Shown here piece by piece: positions 7,603-15,445 of a stretch of DNA of 64,000 bases. Both the position numbers and the translations under genes were made by a program. The notes below the pieces were generated by a model that had not been told where the DNA came from, made no database searches, and saw only the letters and a list, made by a program, of their open reading frames with translations. This stretch comes from Trinickia terrae (GTDB taxonomy: Bacteria; Pseudomonadota; Gammaproteobacteria; Burkholderiales; Burkholderiaceae), in the NCBI RefSeq assembly GCF_005144415.1, contig NZ_SWJE01000001.1, forward strand, positions 62,001-126,000, written 5' to 3'. The first letter of the stretch is position 1, and every line of letters starts with the position of its first letter.

Positions 7603-9282
7603 ATGTCTCGTGTCGTCGAAATCTCGCTGGACATGCCCGCGATGGCCGCGTGCGAGTGGCTTCAGCAGGCGGTAGAGGTAGCGGCTGACCAAGCCGGCAA
7701 GGACCAGGCCGGCAAGGCCGACAAGAAACCCACCGCCCGGCGGGCGAAGCAAAACCCCGCTGCCGGCGGTGCCGGAGAGGCGTTGGCGAATGCGCTCGAT
7801 CGATCCGGCAAGTTTTCTTCCGTGTCCGCGCGCACGCGGCTGACGATCCATCCGCTGGCGCTGAGCCGCAAGCTCACGGAGGCCGGATGGCGGACGATGG
7901 CAGAGGTTTCGCCTGGCGGACGCCGGATGCTCGTTTCGCGCCGCGAAACTCATGCGCCCGCCGTGACGGTGCGTGAATTCTTCGTGGACGCGCCGCTCGA
8001 GGCCAGTGCGGCCATCATGCAGCACTTGACCGTGCCGTCCGAATTGCGGGAGGCGTTGGACGAAGAAGGCGCTCAGGTGTCCTTGCCGGCGGCGGTGCTT
8101 GAATTTCATCGCACGACCTGGCGCTGGACGTCGGAAGACGGCCACGCCGTCGACGTCGTATTGAACGACGCCTTCGATGCGACGCCCGAAGCCATGCCGC
8201 ATTTTTGCGAGCTGCTGCTGTCGTCGTCCTGCCCGAACGCTGACGAAACGCTGTCCGACGGCGAGCAGCCAGACCCGCTGGCGCGCGCCGTGCACGCGCT
8301 TTTTGCCGTAGCGGAAGCACTGGTTGCCGAACTTCCCGTTTTCCCCGTCCTGAGCGACGCGCTCGAGCGCACCCTGCGCGCTCCGGCCGCGGAAGAGCCG
8401 GTACGCGCCATTCCCGTCGATCTCCTCGACCTCCACACGCCGCATGCCGCGCTGATCGCGATCGGCGCCAACATCGCGCAACAGTGGTTCGGCAACGAGC
8501 GTGGCGTGCACGAGACCGCGACCATCGAGTTCGTCCATCAGATGCGCGTCGCACAGCGCCGCCTGAGGACGGCGATGCGGATCTTCTCGGGCTGGACCGA
8601 TGCGGACTGGACGACGCGCGTCGCCCCCGGCCTCAAATGGCTCGGCGACCTGCTCGGCGAAGCGCGCGATCTCGACGTCTTCACCGATTCGACGCTGCCT
8701 GCTCTCGCCGCTGCCGATACCGACGCGTCCGCGTGGTCGGCGGTGCTGGCCTCGGCCGATGCCCGCCGGCTCGCGGCGCGCGGCCGTCTACAGGCGGCGA
8801 TGCGCTCGCGCCGCTACGCGCAGCTGTCGCTCGCGTGGCTCGCCTGGCTTGCCAGCTTGCCGATGCGCGGCGCGCCGGAGGCGCTCGCCGACACCATCTT
8901 GCACGCGTTCGTGGCCAAGCGCGTGCGCAAGCACTTCCGGCGCCTGGCCGACACGGCAAAGCTGCCGGAGCTCGATGCCGCCGCGCGCCATCGCCATCGC
9001 ATCGAGGCCAAGCGCCTGCGCTACATACTGGAGTTCTTCGAGTCGATCGCTTCGGGACGCACACGCCGCGACGTCGCCAAGACCTTGCAGCGCATCCAGA
9101 GCGTGCTCGGCGACGGCAACGATGCCGTGGTCGCGCTGCGTCTTCTCGAACAGCTCGACATCACGCCCTACCAGCGCGGCTTCGCCCGCGGCTGGAGCCA
9201 GGCGGTCGGCCACTGGACGGCGCAAGAGGGCGAGCGTCTGCTGCGTACGCTCGAAGAGCCGCGCATCAAGGGTGGGGCCTAG
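7603..9282 (+). CDS. CHAD-domain protein with a degenerate CYTH-like N-terminus
   Basis: A 559-residue protein. The C-terminal half (about 290-545) is a CHAD domain, an all-helical conserved-histidine domain. The two characteristic blocks are VHQMRVAQRRLR (near residue 312) and HRHRIEAKRLRY (near 464). CHAD proteins bind polyphosphate and localise to polyphosphate or polyhydroxyalkanoate granules. The N-terminal 200 residues sit where a CYTH triphosphatase domain usually lies, but I cannot see its ExExK metal motif. This part is therefore either degenerate or a different domain. The ATG at 7603 follows GGAGGGGAG; a start 19 codons upstream is possible but lacks a ribosome site. Confidence 0.78.
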   Translation: MSRVVEISLDMPAMAACEWLQQAVEVAADQAGKDQAGKADKKPTARRAKQNPAAGGAGEALANALDRSGKFSSVSARTRLTIHPLALSRKLTEAGWRTMAEVSPGGRRMLVSRRETHAPAVTVREFFVDAPLEASAAIMQHLTVPSELREALDEEGAQVSLPAAVLEFHRTTWRWTSEDGHAVDVVLNDAFDATPEAMPHFCELLLSSSCPNADETLSDGEQPDPLARAVHALFAVAEALVAELPVFPVLSDALERTLRAPAAEEPVRAIPVDLLDLHTPHAALIAIGANIAQQWFGNERGVHETATIEFVHQMRVAQRRLRTAMRIFSGWTDADWTTRVAPGLKWLGDLLGEARDLDVFTDSTLPALAAADTDASAWSAVLASADARRLAARGRLQAAMRSRRYAQLSLAWLAWLASLPMRGAPEALADTILHAFVAKRVRKHFRRLADTAKLPELDAAARHRHRIEAKRLRYILEFFESIASGRTRRDVAKTLQRIQSVLGDGNDAVVALRLLEQLDITPYQRGFARGWSQAVGHWTAQEGERLLRTLEEPRIKGGA

Positions 9283-9355
9283 CGCCGCGCTCGGTGCCGA
9301 CTTCGCGCGTGACACAGCCGATATAATCGATTGCCACCTGGATCGCTTTTAACCC

Positions 9356-10204
9356 ATGCCCCGTTCTTCTTCCCCGACATCGTCCGACTCTACCGGCGAG
9401 GCGCTCGAACTCGACGGCTCCGTCTGGTTGCGCGCGGGACACGAAACGCTCGGCGGCGCGGCGCGCATTGCGCTGCTCGAAGCGATCGGGGAGACCGGCT
9501 CGATCACCGGCGCGGCGAAAGCGGTCGGCATGAGCTACAAGGCCGCATGGGACGCCATCGACACCATGAACAACCTCGCCGGCGAACCGCTCGTGATGCG
9601 CGCGGCGGGCGGCAAGGGCGGCGGCGGCACCACGCTGACGCCGCGCGCAGTCCGCCTGATCGCGACGTTCCGGGCGATCGAGCGCGAACATCGCAAATTT
9701 GTTGAACATGCCAGCGCGGCAATCGAAGGCTTTGCCGGCGACTGGGGCCTGATTGGGAGAATCGGCATGAAAACGAGCGCACGCAATCAACTGGCTGGAA
9801 CCGTCGCGTCGATCAAGCTCGGCGCCGTCAACGACGAGGTCTCGCTCGCCTTGCCCGGCGGCCACACCATTGTCGCCACCGTGACGCACGAGAGCACCGA
9901 GTCGCTCGGCCTCGCGCAAGGCGCGGCGGCGTTCGCGCTGATCAAGGCGTCGTCGGTATTGCTGCTGGTCGATGATGCGGGAGGCGCGCCGCTCAAGATC
10001 TCCGCGCGCAATCAGCTGCGCGGCGCCGTCTCGAAGCTGACGCGGGGGGCGGTGAATGCCGAGGTGTCGCTCGTGCTCGCCGGCGGCACGGTGGTGACGG
10101 CGATCATCACCAATGAGAGCGTCGATGCGCTGGGGCTGGCCGAGGGCGTGCCGGCGGTGGCCGCGTTCAAGGCGTCCAGCGTGATTCTTGGCGTGAGCGG
10201 CTGA
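9356..10204 (+). CDS. modE: Molybdate-responsive regulator ModE
   Basis: A 282-residue ModE with all expected parts. There is an N-terminal winged helix (about 20-120) with GSITGAAKAVGMSYKAAWDA, then two tandem Mop (molybdate-binding) domains, starting ARNQLAGTVASIKLGAVN (about 141) and ARNQLRGAVSKLTRGAVN (about 217). ModE senses molybdate and represses the molybdate importer while activating molybdoenzyme genes. No mod transport genes are adjacent here. No clear ribosome site precedes the ATG. Confidence 0.92.
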   Translation: MPRSSSPTSSDSTGEALELDGSVWLRAGHETLGGAARIALLEAIGETGSITGAAKAVGMSYKAAWDAIDTMNNLAGEPLVMRAAGGKGGGGTTLTPRAVRLIATFRAIEREHRKFVEHASAAIEGFAGDWGLIGRIGMKTSARNQLAGTVASIKLGAVNDEVSLALPGGHTIVATVTHESTESLGLAQGAAAFALIKASSVLLLVDDAGGAPLKISARNQLRGAVSKLTRGAVNAEVSLVLAGGTVVTAIITNESVDALGLAEGVPAVAAFKASSVILGVSG

Positions 10205-10288
10205 AATATTGCGAAGGGCCGTGCGGCCTTGGCTGCACGGTGTGATCGAAACCGTCCGCCCGGCAGTCGATACCAGGCGGACGCGCCG

Positions 10289-10984
10289 TCATGCATCGGA
10301 CGGCGGATGCGACACCGGCTGCGTGTTCTGCTCGATTGCAGCCGGGCGCGGATTGTCGCGGCCCGCTTTCCAGCGGGCCCGGATGAACGGGCGCTCGTGG
10401 CCCGACAAATGAAGCGCGATATGGGTGATCCAGCGCTGGGTCGGCACCCGCACATCGTGCAGCGCCATCGTGAGCACCATGAGACTCACCGCGACCGGCA
10501 CAGCGCGTAGCTGACCGGGCTTCGCATCCCACGACCACCAGATGAACACCACTGCGGCCAGCGAGCCGACGATGCAGCCCGCCACTGCTTCGGACGGCGA
10601 ATGCGCGTCGAGCACGACGCGCGAGAGCCCGACCGCGAGCCCGGCAGCGAGCCCGAGTGCGACGCCTGCGAGGCGAACCGGCCGCTGCGCGGGCAGCAGC
10701 ATCAGGAACAGCGCGACGGGATAGACCGCCGTCGACAGCATCGCATGTCCGCTCACGCCAGTGAAATCGAGCTCGCGCACGCCGACACCCCAGCCGAGGA
10801 ACGCGATCTTGGTCAGCGCGACGACGCCGATGGCAAGCCCGAGCAGCCCGAGCCAGGCGGTCGCGAGCCGCCACGTATAGCCGAGCGCGAGCCAGAGCGC
10901 GATGGCGATGGCGAGGGGCAGCGTGAGACCTGCGCCGCCGAAGCGCGTGATCGAAAGCCAGAGGTGAAGCGGTAGGTCAGGCAT
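10289..10984 (-). CDS. PAP2-family membrane phosphatase
   Basis: A 231-residue integral membrane protein with about six hydrophobic segments. The PAP2 (phosphatidic acid phosphatase type 2) motifs are recognisable: SGHAML (second motif, around residue 77) and GLSRVVLDAHSPSEA (third motif SRxxxxxHxxxE/D, around 117-131). The first motif appears as a diverged form near the GWGVGVRELDF segment. Likely substrates are lipid phosphates or undecaprenyl pyrophosphate. It is convergent with modE; the last 40 residues form a hydrophilic tail. Confidence 0.78.
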   Translation of the reverse strand: MPDLPLHLWLSITRFGGAGLTLPLAIAIALWLALGYTWRLATAWLGLLGLAIGVVALTKIAFLGWGVGVRELDFTGVSGHAMLSTAVYPVALFLMLLPAQRPVRLAGVALGLAAGLAVGLSRVVLDAHSPSEAVAGCIVGSLAAVVFIWWSWDAKPGQLRAVPVAVSLMVLTMALHDVRVPTQRWITHIALHLSGHERPFIRARWKAGRDNPRPAAIEQNTQPVSHPPSDA

Positions 10985-11292
10985 GAAACCAGGGGCGCGC
11001 GAGGCGCACGGCCAGTCGGAAGGTTAAATTCTTAACGCGCGACGGGATCAAAGCGACTACAACGAATAACGAAATGCGACGCGTAAACAGAAGTATAGCG
11101 ACGGCGCCTGTGTCACCGGCGCGCTTCGTGATGGCGCACACACAAGCTGCGCGCGCGCCGCAGGCGGGCGCAGCTTGCGAACGTGAACCTCCAAACCGAT
11201 CGGCGGTCTCTCAAAAATAGTGTTATGGTGCATTGCACCATGCTTGCCGTTTACTCGATTGGACCTGCCCCTATTTTTAGCGAGCCGACTCG
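10985..11292. other. Intergenic region between PAP2 and the PHB depolymerase gene
   Basis: These 308 bases lie between two divergent starts. I see no supported gene. They hold the upstream regions of both genes and one striking 17-base palindrome (11225-11241), described separately. The rest shows no repeat or RNA structure that I could identify. Confidence 0.6.
11225..11241. promoter_or_regulatory. 17-base palindrome upstream of the PHB depolymerase gene
   Basis: ATGGTGCA-T-TGCACCAT is a perfect dyad 52 bases upstream of the ATG of the PHB-depolymerase-type esterase. TGCA-rich dyads near polyhydroxyalkanoate genes are candidate sites for the PHA-responsive repressor PhaR. Assigning this one to PhaR is inference from position only. 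Confidence 0.4.
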
Positions 11293-12438
11293 ATGGCCAA
11301 AAGCCTGACGAAGACGTGGTTGAGCGGCTTGAAGCGCCTTCTGGCGATTCAAGCGGAACCCGCGCAAAAGCGCGCCAAGCGTACGGGACTCAAAGCCAAG
11401 CGCCCTGCTGGGAAGCCCGAGAAGAAAGCGCGCCGGAGCGCGGCCGAAACCGCCGCGCCGCCCATGCGCGAGTCGCTTGTGCGTCCGCGGGCGGCGGCGT
11501 GGGCGAGCGGCAGCTGGACGCGCTCGTTCCACTCGGCGCCGCCGGTTCCCGGGCGGCTCGTCAATCACCTCTCGTACGGGTTGTATCTGCCGGCCGACAC
11601 GTCCGGCGCGCAAGCGCTTCCGTTGGTCGTGATGCTGCATGGCTGCAAGCAGACTATCGACGAATTCGCGGAAGGCACGCGGATGAATCTCCTCGCCGAC
11701 AAATTCAAGTTCGCGGTCGTCTACCCGGAGCAGTCGCGGCATAGCCACGCGCACCGCTGCTGGCATTGGTACGACGATCGCGAGCACGCGGGGCGCGGCG
11801 AGGCGCGCGCTGTGGCGTCGCTCGTCGATGCGCTCGTCGCGGAATACGGATTCGATGCCGAATGCGTGTATGCGGCGGGATTATCGGCGGGGGCTGGCCT
11901 GACCTCGTTGCTTGCGCTTCACTTCCCTGAACAGTTCGCCGCGGTCGCCCTGCATTCGGGGCCGGTGTTCGGCGACGCCCATTCCGGCATGGCCGCGATG
12001 GACGTGATGCGGCGCGGCAGCCATCACGATCCGGCGGCGCTCGTCGACAAGGCGACCGACGTCGCGGCGTATCCGGGGATGCCGGCCATCATCGTTCACG
12101 GCGACGCGGATCGCGTCGTGGCGCCGAAGAACGCCGACCAGCTGGCGCTGGAGTTTGCGCGGCTCAACAGGCTCGTCGATGCGGAGGGCGCCCGGATCGC
12201 CGGCGACGTGCGCGAGGAGCGCAAAGACGGCGTGCTCGTGCGCGACTACGTGAAGGGCGGCCGGCGCGCGGTGCGGCTATGCCGCGTCGCAGGCCTGGGG
12301 CACGCGTGGTCGGGTGGCGACGACGCCGTGCCGTTCCATTCATCGAAGGGACCGGATGCGAGCGCGTTGATCTGGGACTTTTTTCAAAAGCAGCGGCGAG
12401 CGCAACTGGAGCCGACGGCCGCAAGCAAGGCCTTCTGA
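11293..12438 (+). CDS. PHB depolymerase-family esterase
   Basis: A 381-residue alpha/beta hydrolase of the PHB depolymerase/LpqC esterase family. Visible elements are the oxyanion segment VVMLHGCKQ, the nucleophile elbow GLSAGAG (Ser about 198), the acid loop HGDADRVVAP (about 270) and the His in GLGHAWSGGD (about 337). This completes a Ser-Asp-His triad. The first 60 residues are Lys/Arg/Ala-rich with no secretion signal, so the enzyme may act inside the cell or on granules. Reaction: hydrolysis of 3-hydroxyalkanoate or other acyl esters. It stands alone, and a palindrome in its promoter region may control it. Confidence 0.82.
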   Translation: MAKSLTKTWLSGLKRLLAIQAEPAQKRAKRTGLKAKRPAGKPEKKARRSAAETAAPPMRESLVRPRAAAWASGSWTRSFHSAPPVPGRLVNHLSYGLYLPADTSGAQALPLVVMLHGCKQTIDEFAEGTRMNLLADKFKFAVVYPEQSRHSHAHRCWHWYDDREHAGRGEARAVASLVDALVAEYGFDAECVYAAGLSAGAGLTSLLALHFPEQFAAVALHSGPVFGDAHSGMAAMDVMRRGSHHDPAALVDKATDVAAYPGMPAIIVHGDADRVVAPKNADQLALEFARLNRLVDAEGARIAGDVREERKDGVLVRDYVKGGRRAVRLCRVAGLGHAWSGGDDAVPFHSSKGPDASALIWDFFQKQRRAQLEPTAASKAF

Positions 12439-12501
12439 AGCGCGTTTCGCCGTATTCGATCCGGGCCGTTGCGTGCCGAGCACAGATTCTAAATTTGCTA
12501 T

Positions 12502-12529
12502 TTGCGCGTCCTAGGGTTTTCCCTATAAT
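12502..12529 (+). promoter_or_regulatory. Sigma-70 promoter of the DUF3563 gene
   Basis: TTGCGC (12502-12507) and a perfect TATAAT (12524-12529) are separated by 16 bases. The start codon lies about 40 bases past the expected transcription start. The -10 box is embedded in the TAGGG/CCCTA symmetry array listed next, so a factor bound there would block the promoter. Confidence 0.65.
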
Positions 12530-12546
12530 AGGGGTTATTCCCTAGG
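12510..12546. promoter_or_regulatory. Array of alternating TAGGG/CCCTA half-sites over the DUF3563 promoter
   Basis: Four five-base half-sites alternate in orientation: TAGGG (12512-12516), CCCTA (12521-12525), TAGGG (12529-12533) and CCCTA (12541-12545, counting the pair within CCCTAGG 12540-12546). The outermost CCTAGGG and CCCTAGG form a further dyad. The inner CCCTAT-A-ATAGGG dyad is centred on the TATAAT box. The pattern looks like a multi-dimer operator; the binding protein is unknown. Confidence 0.6.
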
Positions 12547-12577
12547 CATTAACGCTTAGTCAAATTTGGAGTCCACC

Positions 12578-12754
12578 ATGTACTTGCTGAGCCGCCTGTT
12601 CCTGTTCCTGACGAAGTCCACTGAGCAACGCATCAAAGAGCACAACGACGCGTACCTCGCCGAAGCGACGGATCTGTACGATCTCGAGTTCCGCATGCGC
12701 AAGATCGATCGCGAAGCTGCTGTTGCCTACCCGTCGTGGATGGTGCAGCGCTAA
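12578..12754 (+). CDS. DUF3563-family small protein
   Basis: A 58-residue protein that I recognise as DUF3563, a short family found mainly in Burkholderiaceae. It has a hydrophobic start (MYLLSRLFLFLTKS) and a charged second half with the ATDLYDLEFRMRKID block. The ATG at 12578 has a GGAG ribosome site seven bases upstream. The function is unknown. The strong promoter, overlapping operator array and dedicated terminator suggest a regulated, highly expressed transcript. Confidence 0.85.
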   Translation: MYLLSRLFLFLTKSTEQRIKEHNDAYLAEATDLYDLEFRMRKIDREAAVAYPSWMVQR

Positions 12755-12763
12755 GACGCGCTG

Positions 12764-12830
12764 ACGAGCCGAGAAGGCTCGTTTGAAGAAGTGCAAACGC
12801 AAGCCGGCCCGCACGCCGGCTTATTGCGTT
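12764..12830. terminator. Terminator hairpins between DUF3563 and BPSS1780 genes
   Basis: Two hairpins sit in the convergent gap: ACGAGCC/GGCTCGT (12764-12770/12776-12782), and a stronger AAGCCGGC/GCCGGCTT (12801-12808/12815-12822) whose outer arms AACGCA/TGCGTT extend it. T-rich sequence is weak on the plus strand. The gap probably stops transcription from both sides. Confidence 0.6.
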
Positions 12831-12852
12831 TCAATAATCCTTTCTCTCGTCA

Positions 12853-13659
12853 TCAGGCTGCAGGCGTGTCAGGCTGATCCGCCTTCTCGGGTGTTTGCAT
12901 GCCGAAGCAGCCGCGATAAGTGGCGTAGAACGAGCAATAGAGCATCGTCGTCAGGATGACCGACGCGGGCATCAGTACCGCGAGCGCGTACTCGGCCGCG
13001 CCGAGCGCCTGCATCAGCGCCGACAGCCCGAGCGACACCGTGATGGCCGATGCGAACCACAGCGCCGCATAGACGATGAACGCGCCGCGATTGCGCCAGC
13101 AGCTCACCACGCTGAAGAACATCGCCTTGACGGGCGGCACGTCGTGCCACGCGGCGAGCACCGGCGCGAACCAGAACAGCATCGAGACGGGGATGTAGAA
13201 GCCCAGAGCGACCAGCACAGCAAGCGGAATTGCGCTGTTCGCCAGCGCTTCCGGCTCGATTTCCCCGCTGCCCATCATCACCTTGAACAGCATGCCGCCG
13301 TCCGCGAGCGCGGAGCCCGCGAACACGAGCGCCATCGCCGCGATGTAAAGCACGCCGAGCACCATCAGCCGCCGCGCGACCACTGCGCCATACGAGCGAA
13401 AACCGTCGACGAGGATGGTCGGAAACACCGGCTTGCCGGCGATCGTATCGCGGCACGCGGCCATGAAGCCGACCGCGACGCCCGGAATGAACGCGAGCGG
13501 CAGCACCGTGCCGACTACCGGAATCCTCGACACGAGCGTCATCGCGATGAGATAGGTGAAGAAAATCGTGAGGAACGCGAGGGGGTTTTTGCGGAACAGC
13601 CAGACGCCTTGCCGGAACCACACATAGCCGTTTTTTGCGGGAACTTCGATCAGTTGCAT
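12853..13659 (-). CDS. BPSS1780-family membrane protein
   Basis: A 268-residue integral membrane protein with about five or six hydrophobic segments, beginning with the typical MQLIEVPAKNGYVWFRQG cytoplasmic start. This family is conserved in Burkholderiaceae next to thrB, but its function is not known. It begins two bases after the thrB stop, so both are on one transcript. Confidence 0.85.
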   Translation of the reverse strand: MQLIEVPAKNGYVWFRQGVWLFRKNPLAFLTIFFTYLIAMTLVSRIPVVGTVLPLAFIPGVAVGFMAACRDTIAGKPVFPTILVDGFRSYGAVVARRLMVLGVLYIAAMALVFAGSALADGGMLFKVMMGSGEIEPEALANSAIPLAVLVALGFYIPVSMLFWFAPVLAAWHDVPPVKAMFFSVVSCWRNRGAFIVYAALWFASAITVSLGLSALMQALGAAEYALAVLMPASVILTTMLYCSFYATYRGCFGMQTPEKADQPDTPAA

Positions 13660-13661
13660 GA

Positions 13662-14642
13662 TTAGACGCCCGGGAGCGCGGCGCCTTTCAGGCGTTCGCG
13701 CAGGATGCGCTCGAAATGGGTGGGATCGTGCGGCTTGAGCATTTCGGCGGCACGCGGCATGTGGAAATCATACAGGCGCGATACCCAGAAGCGATATGCG
13801 CCGGCGCGCAGCATGTCGCTCCAGTGGCGGCGCTCGTCGGACGTGAACGGGCGCACGGTCTGATAAGCGCGCAGCAAGGCCTCGACGCGCGCGGCATCCA
13901 ACTGCCCGGTCGCGAGATCGATGCACCAGTCGTTGACGGTGACGGCCACGTCGAAGAGCCACTTGTCGCAGCCCGCGAAGTAGAAGTCGAAGAAGCCGCC
14001 GAGACGCACTTCGTGGCCGGTGCCCGGCTCGGCGTGCGCGAACAGGACGTTGTCGCGGAACAGGTCGCAGTGGCATGGGCCTTCGGGCAGCGCGGCGTAG
14101 TCGCTCGAGGCAAAGAAGGCCTGCTGATGCGCAAGCTCGCTCAAGAGCAGCGTGCGCTCCTCATCGCTGATGAACGGCAGCACGGACGGCACAGTCTCCT
14201 GCCACCACGGCAGGCTGCGCAGGTTCGGCTGATGGTGCGGGAAATCGCGGCCGGCGAGGTGCATGCGCGCGAGCATCTGGCCGACTTCGACGCAGTGCTC
14301 CACCTTCGGCGCGAGTCGCGCAGTGCCTTCGAGCTTCGTGACGATCGCCGTGGGCTTGCCGTGCAGTATGCCGAAGAGGGCGCCGTCGTCGCGCGGCACG
14401 GGGTCCGGCACCGGTACGCGATGCGACGCGAGGTGGCGCATCAGGTCCAGATAGAACGGCAACTGCCCGGCGGTCAGCTTTTCGAAGATGGTGAGAACGT
14501 ATTCGCCGCGCGTCGTCGTCAGAAAAAAATTGCTGTTTTCGATGCCGGACTGGATGCCGCGAAAATCGACGACATCGCCGAGATCGTAGTGGCGCATCCA
14601 TTGCGCGAGTTCTTGTTCGGTGACAGCGGTGAATACGGCCAT
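13662..14642 (-). CDS. thrB: Homoserine kinase (ThrB, aminoglycoside-kinase-like type)
   Basis: A 326-residue kinase that phosphorylates L-homoserine with ATP to O-phosphohomoserine, the step before threonine synthase. It is the protein-kinase-fold type common in beta- and gammaproteobacteria rather than the GHMP type of E. coli. Seen are an N-terminal nucleotide loop region ([20 protein letters not shown]), the catalytic [11 protein letters not shown] and the metal-binding [12 protein letters not shown] block. The ATG at 14642 begins the conserved [12 protein letters not shown] start. Gene order thrB - BPSS1780, with DUF2782 upstream, is characteristic of this lineage. Confidence 0.93.
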   Translation of the reverse strand: MAVFTAVTEQELAQWMRHYDLGDVVDFRGIQSGIENSNFFLTTTRGEYVLTIFEKLTAGQLPFYLDLMRHLASHRVPVPDPVPRDDGALFGILHGKPTAIVTKLEGTARLAPKVEHCVEVGQMLARMHLAGRDFPHHQPNLRSLPWWQETVPSVLPFISDEERTLLLSELAHQQAFFASSDYAALPEGPCHCDLFRDNVLFAHAEPGTGHEVRLGGFFDFYFAGCDKWLFDVAVTVNDWCIDLATGQLDAARVEALLRAYQTVRPFTSDERRHWSDMLRAGAYRFWVSRLYDFHMPRAAEMLKPHDPTHFERILRERLKGAALPGV

Positions 14643-14856
14643 GCAGGAAACTTCGGAATCGGGTTGGTCGGACCGGCGTTCGCGGCCGGTGCGGGAATGT
14701 GCGGCTGACTTGCTGAAGGGCGGCTGGCCCCGTGACATGTGCTGCGGGTTAGGGCGTGCGCGCGAGTCCTGTGCGTCGTGCCCGCGCGGCGCCGAGATGT
14801 CCGCATCAGGCTCGCCGGCTCCCTCGAGAGCTGGGCCCTGGCGGCGCCCGCCCCGC

Positions 14857-15252
14857 TCAATAGTGCAAGTTGATCGAAGGCAGGCGCGTGCTCGCTTGCC
14901 CGTTGTCGCGCACTTGCGGCGAGGTGTCGGCCGGCGCGCTCATCTGATAGTGCGTGCCGAAATTCGAGCGCACGTCGATCTCGACAGGCTTGCCTTTGTC
15001 GCGGTACTCGGTGATTTCGGTGCCGTTCGGGGTCTTTTCGTAGTAGCTCGGCGTGCGCGGCACGTTGATGTCGACTTTCGACGAGACTTCCGCCGCCGGG
15101 CGATTGATGACCTCCAGGTCGGGCAGGCCGGCCGCGTAGTTGGCAGCGTTAGCCTGCGCGCGGGCTTGGGCGTCGTCGGCGGGCTGAGCCGCCACGGCGA
15201 CGCCGCCAAAGACGAGCAGCGCGGCAACGGCGACAGGAAGATGCGGCTTCAT
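14857..15252 (-). CDS. DUF2782 exported protein
   Basis: A 131-residue small exported protein. Residues 1-22 are a Sec signal ending AVAA before QPADD. The rest contains the DUF2782 core with [20 protein letters not shown]. The function is unknown; in betaproteobacteria it is a regular neighbour of thrB and polA. The ATG at 15252 has a good GGAGAATCACC ribosome site; a longer reading upstream lacks one. Confidence 0.85.
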   Translation of the reverse strand: MKPHLPVAVAALLVFGGVAVAAQPADDAQARAQANAANYAAGLPDLEVINRPAAEVSSKVDINVPRTPSYYEKTPNGTEITEYRDKGKPVEIDVRSNFGTHYQMSAPADTSPQVRDNGQASTRLPSINLHY

Positions 15253-15445
15253 GGTGATTCTCCAAAAGAGTGTCCGAATTCTAGCAAATACGTATCCGTC
15301 CCCGGCGTACGCCATCGAGTTATTTTGCGCCGCCGCGCCACGTGCTGCACGGGCGCGGGCCTTGTGCGGCGCGGGTGCGACAGCGCACGGCGTGTCGTCA
15401 GTGCGAGATGGTTCCGTGGTAATGTCGTCTCATTAAGCGAGGCGA

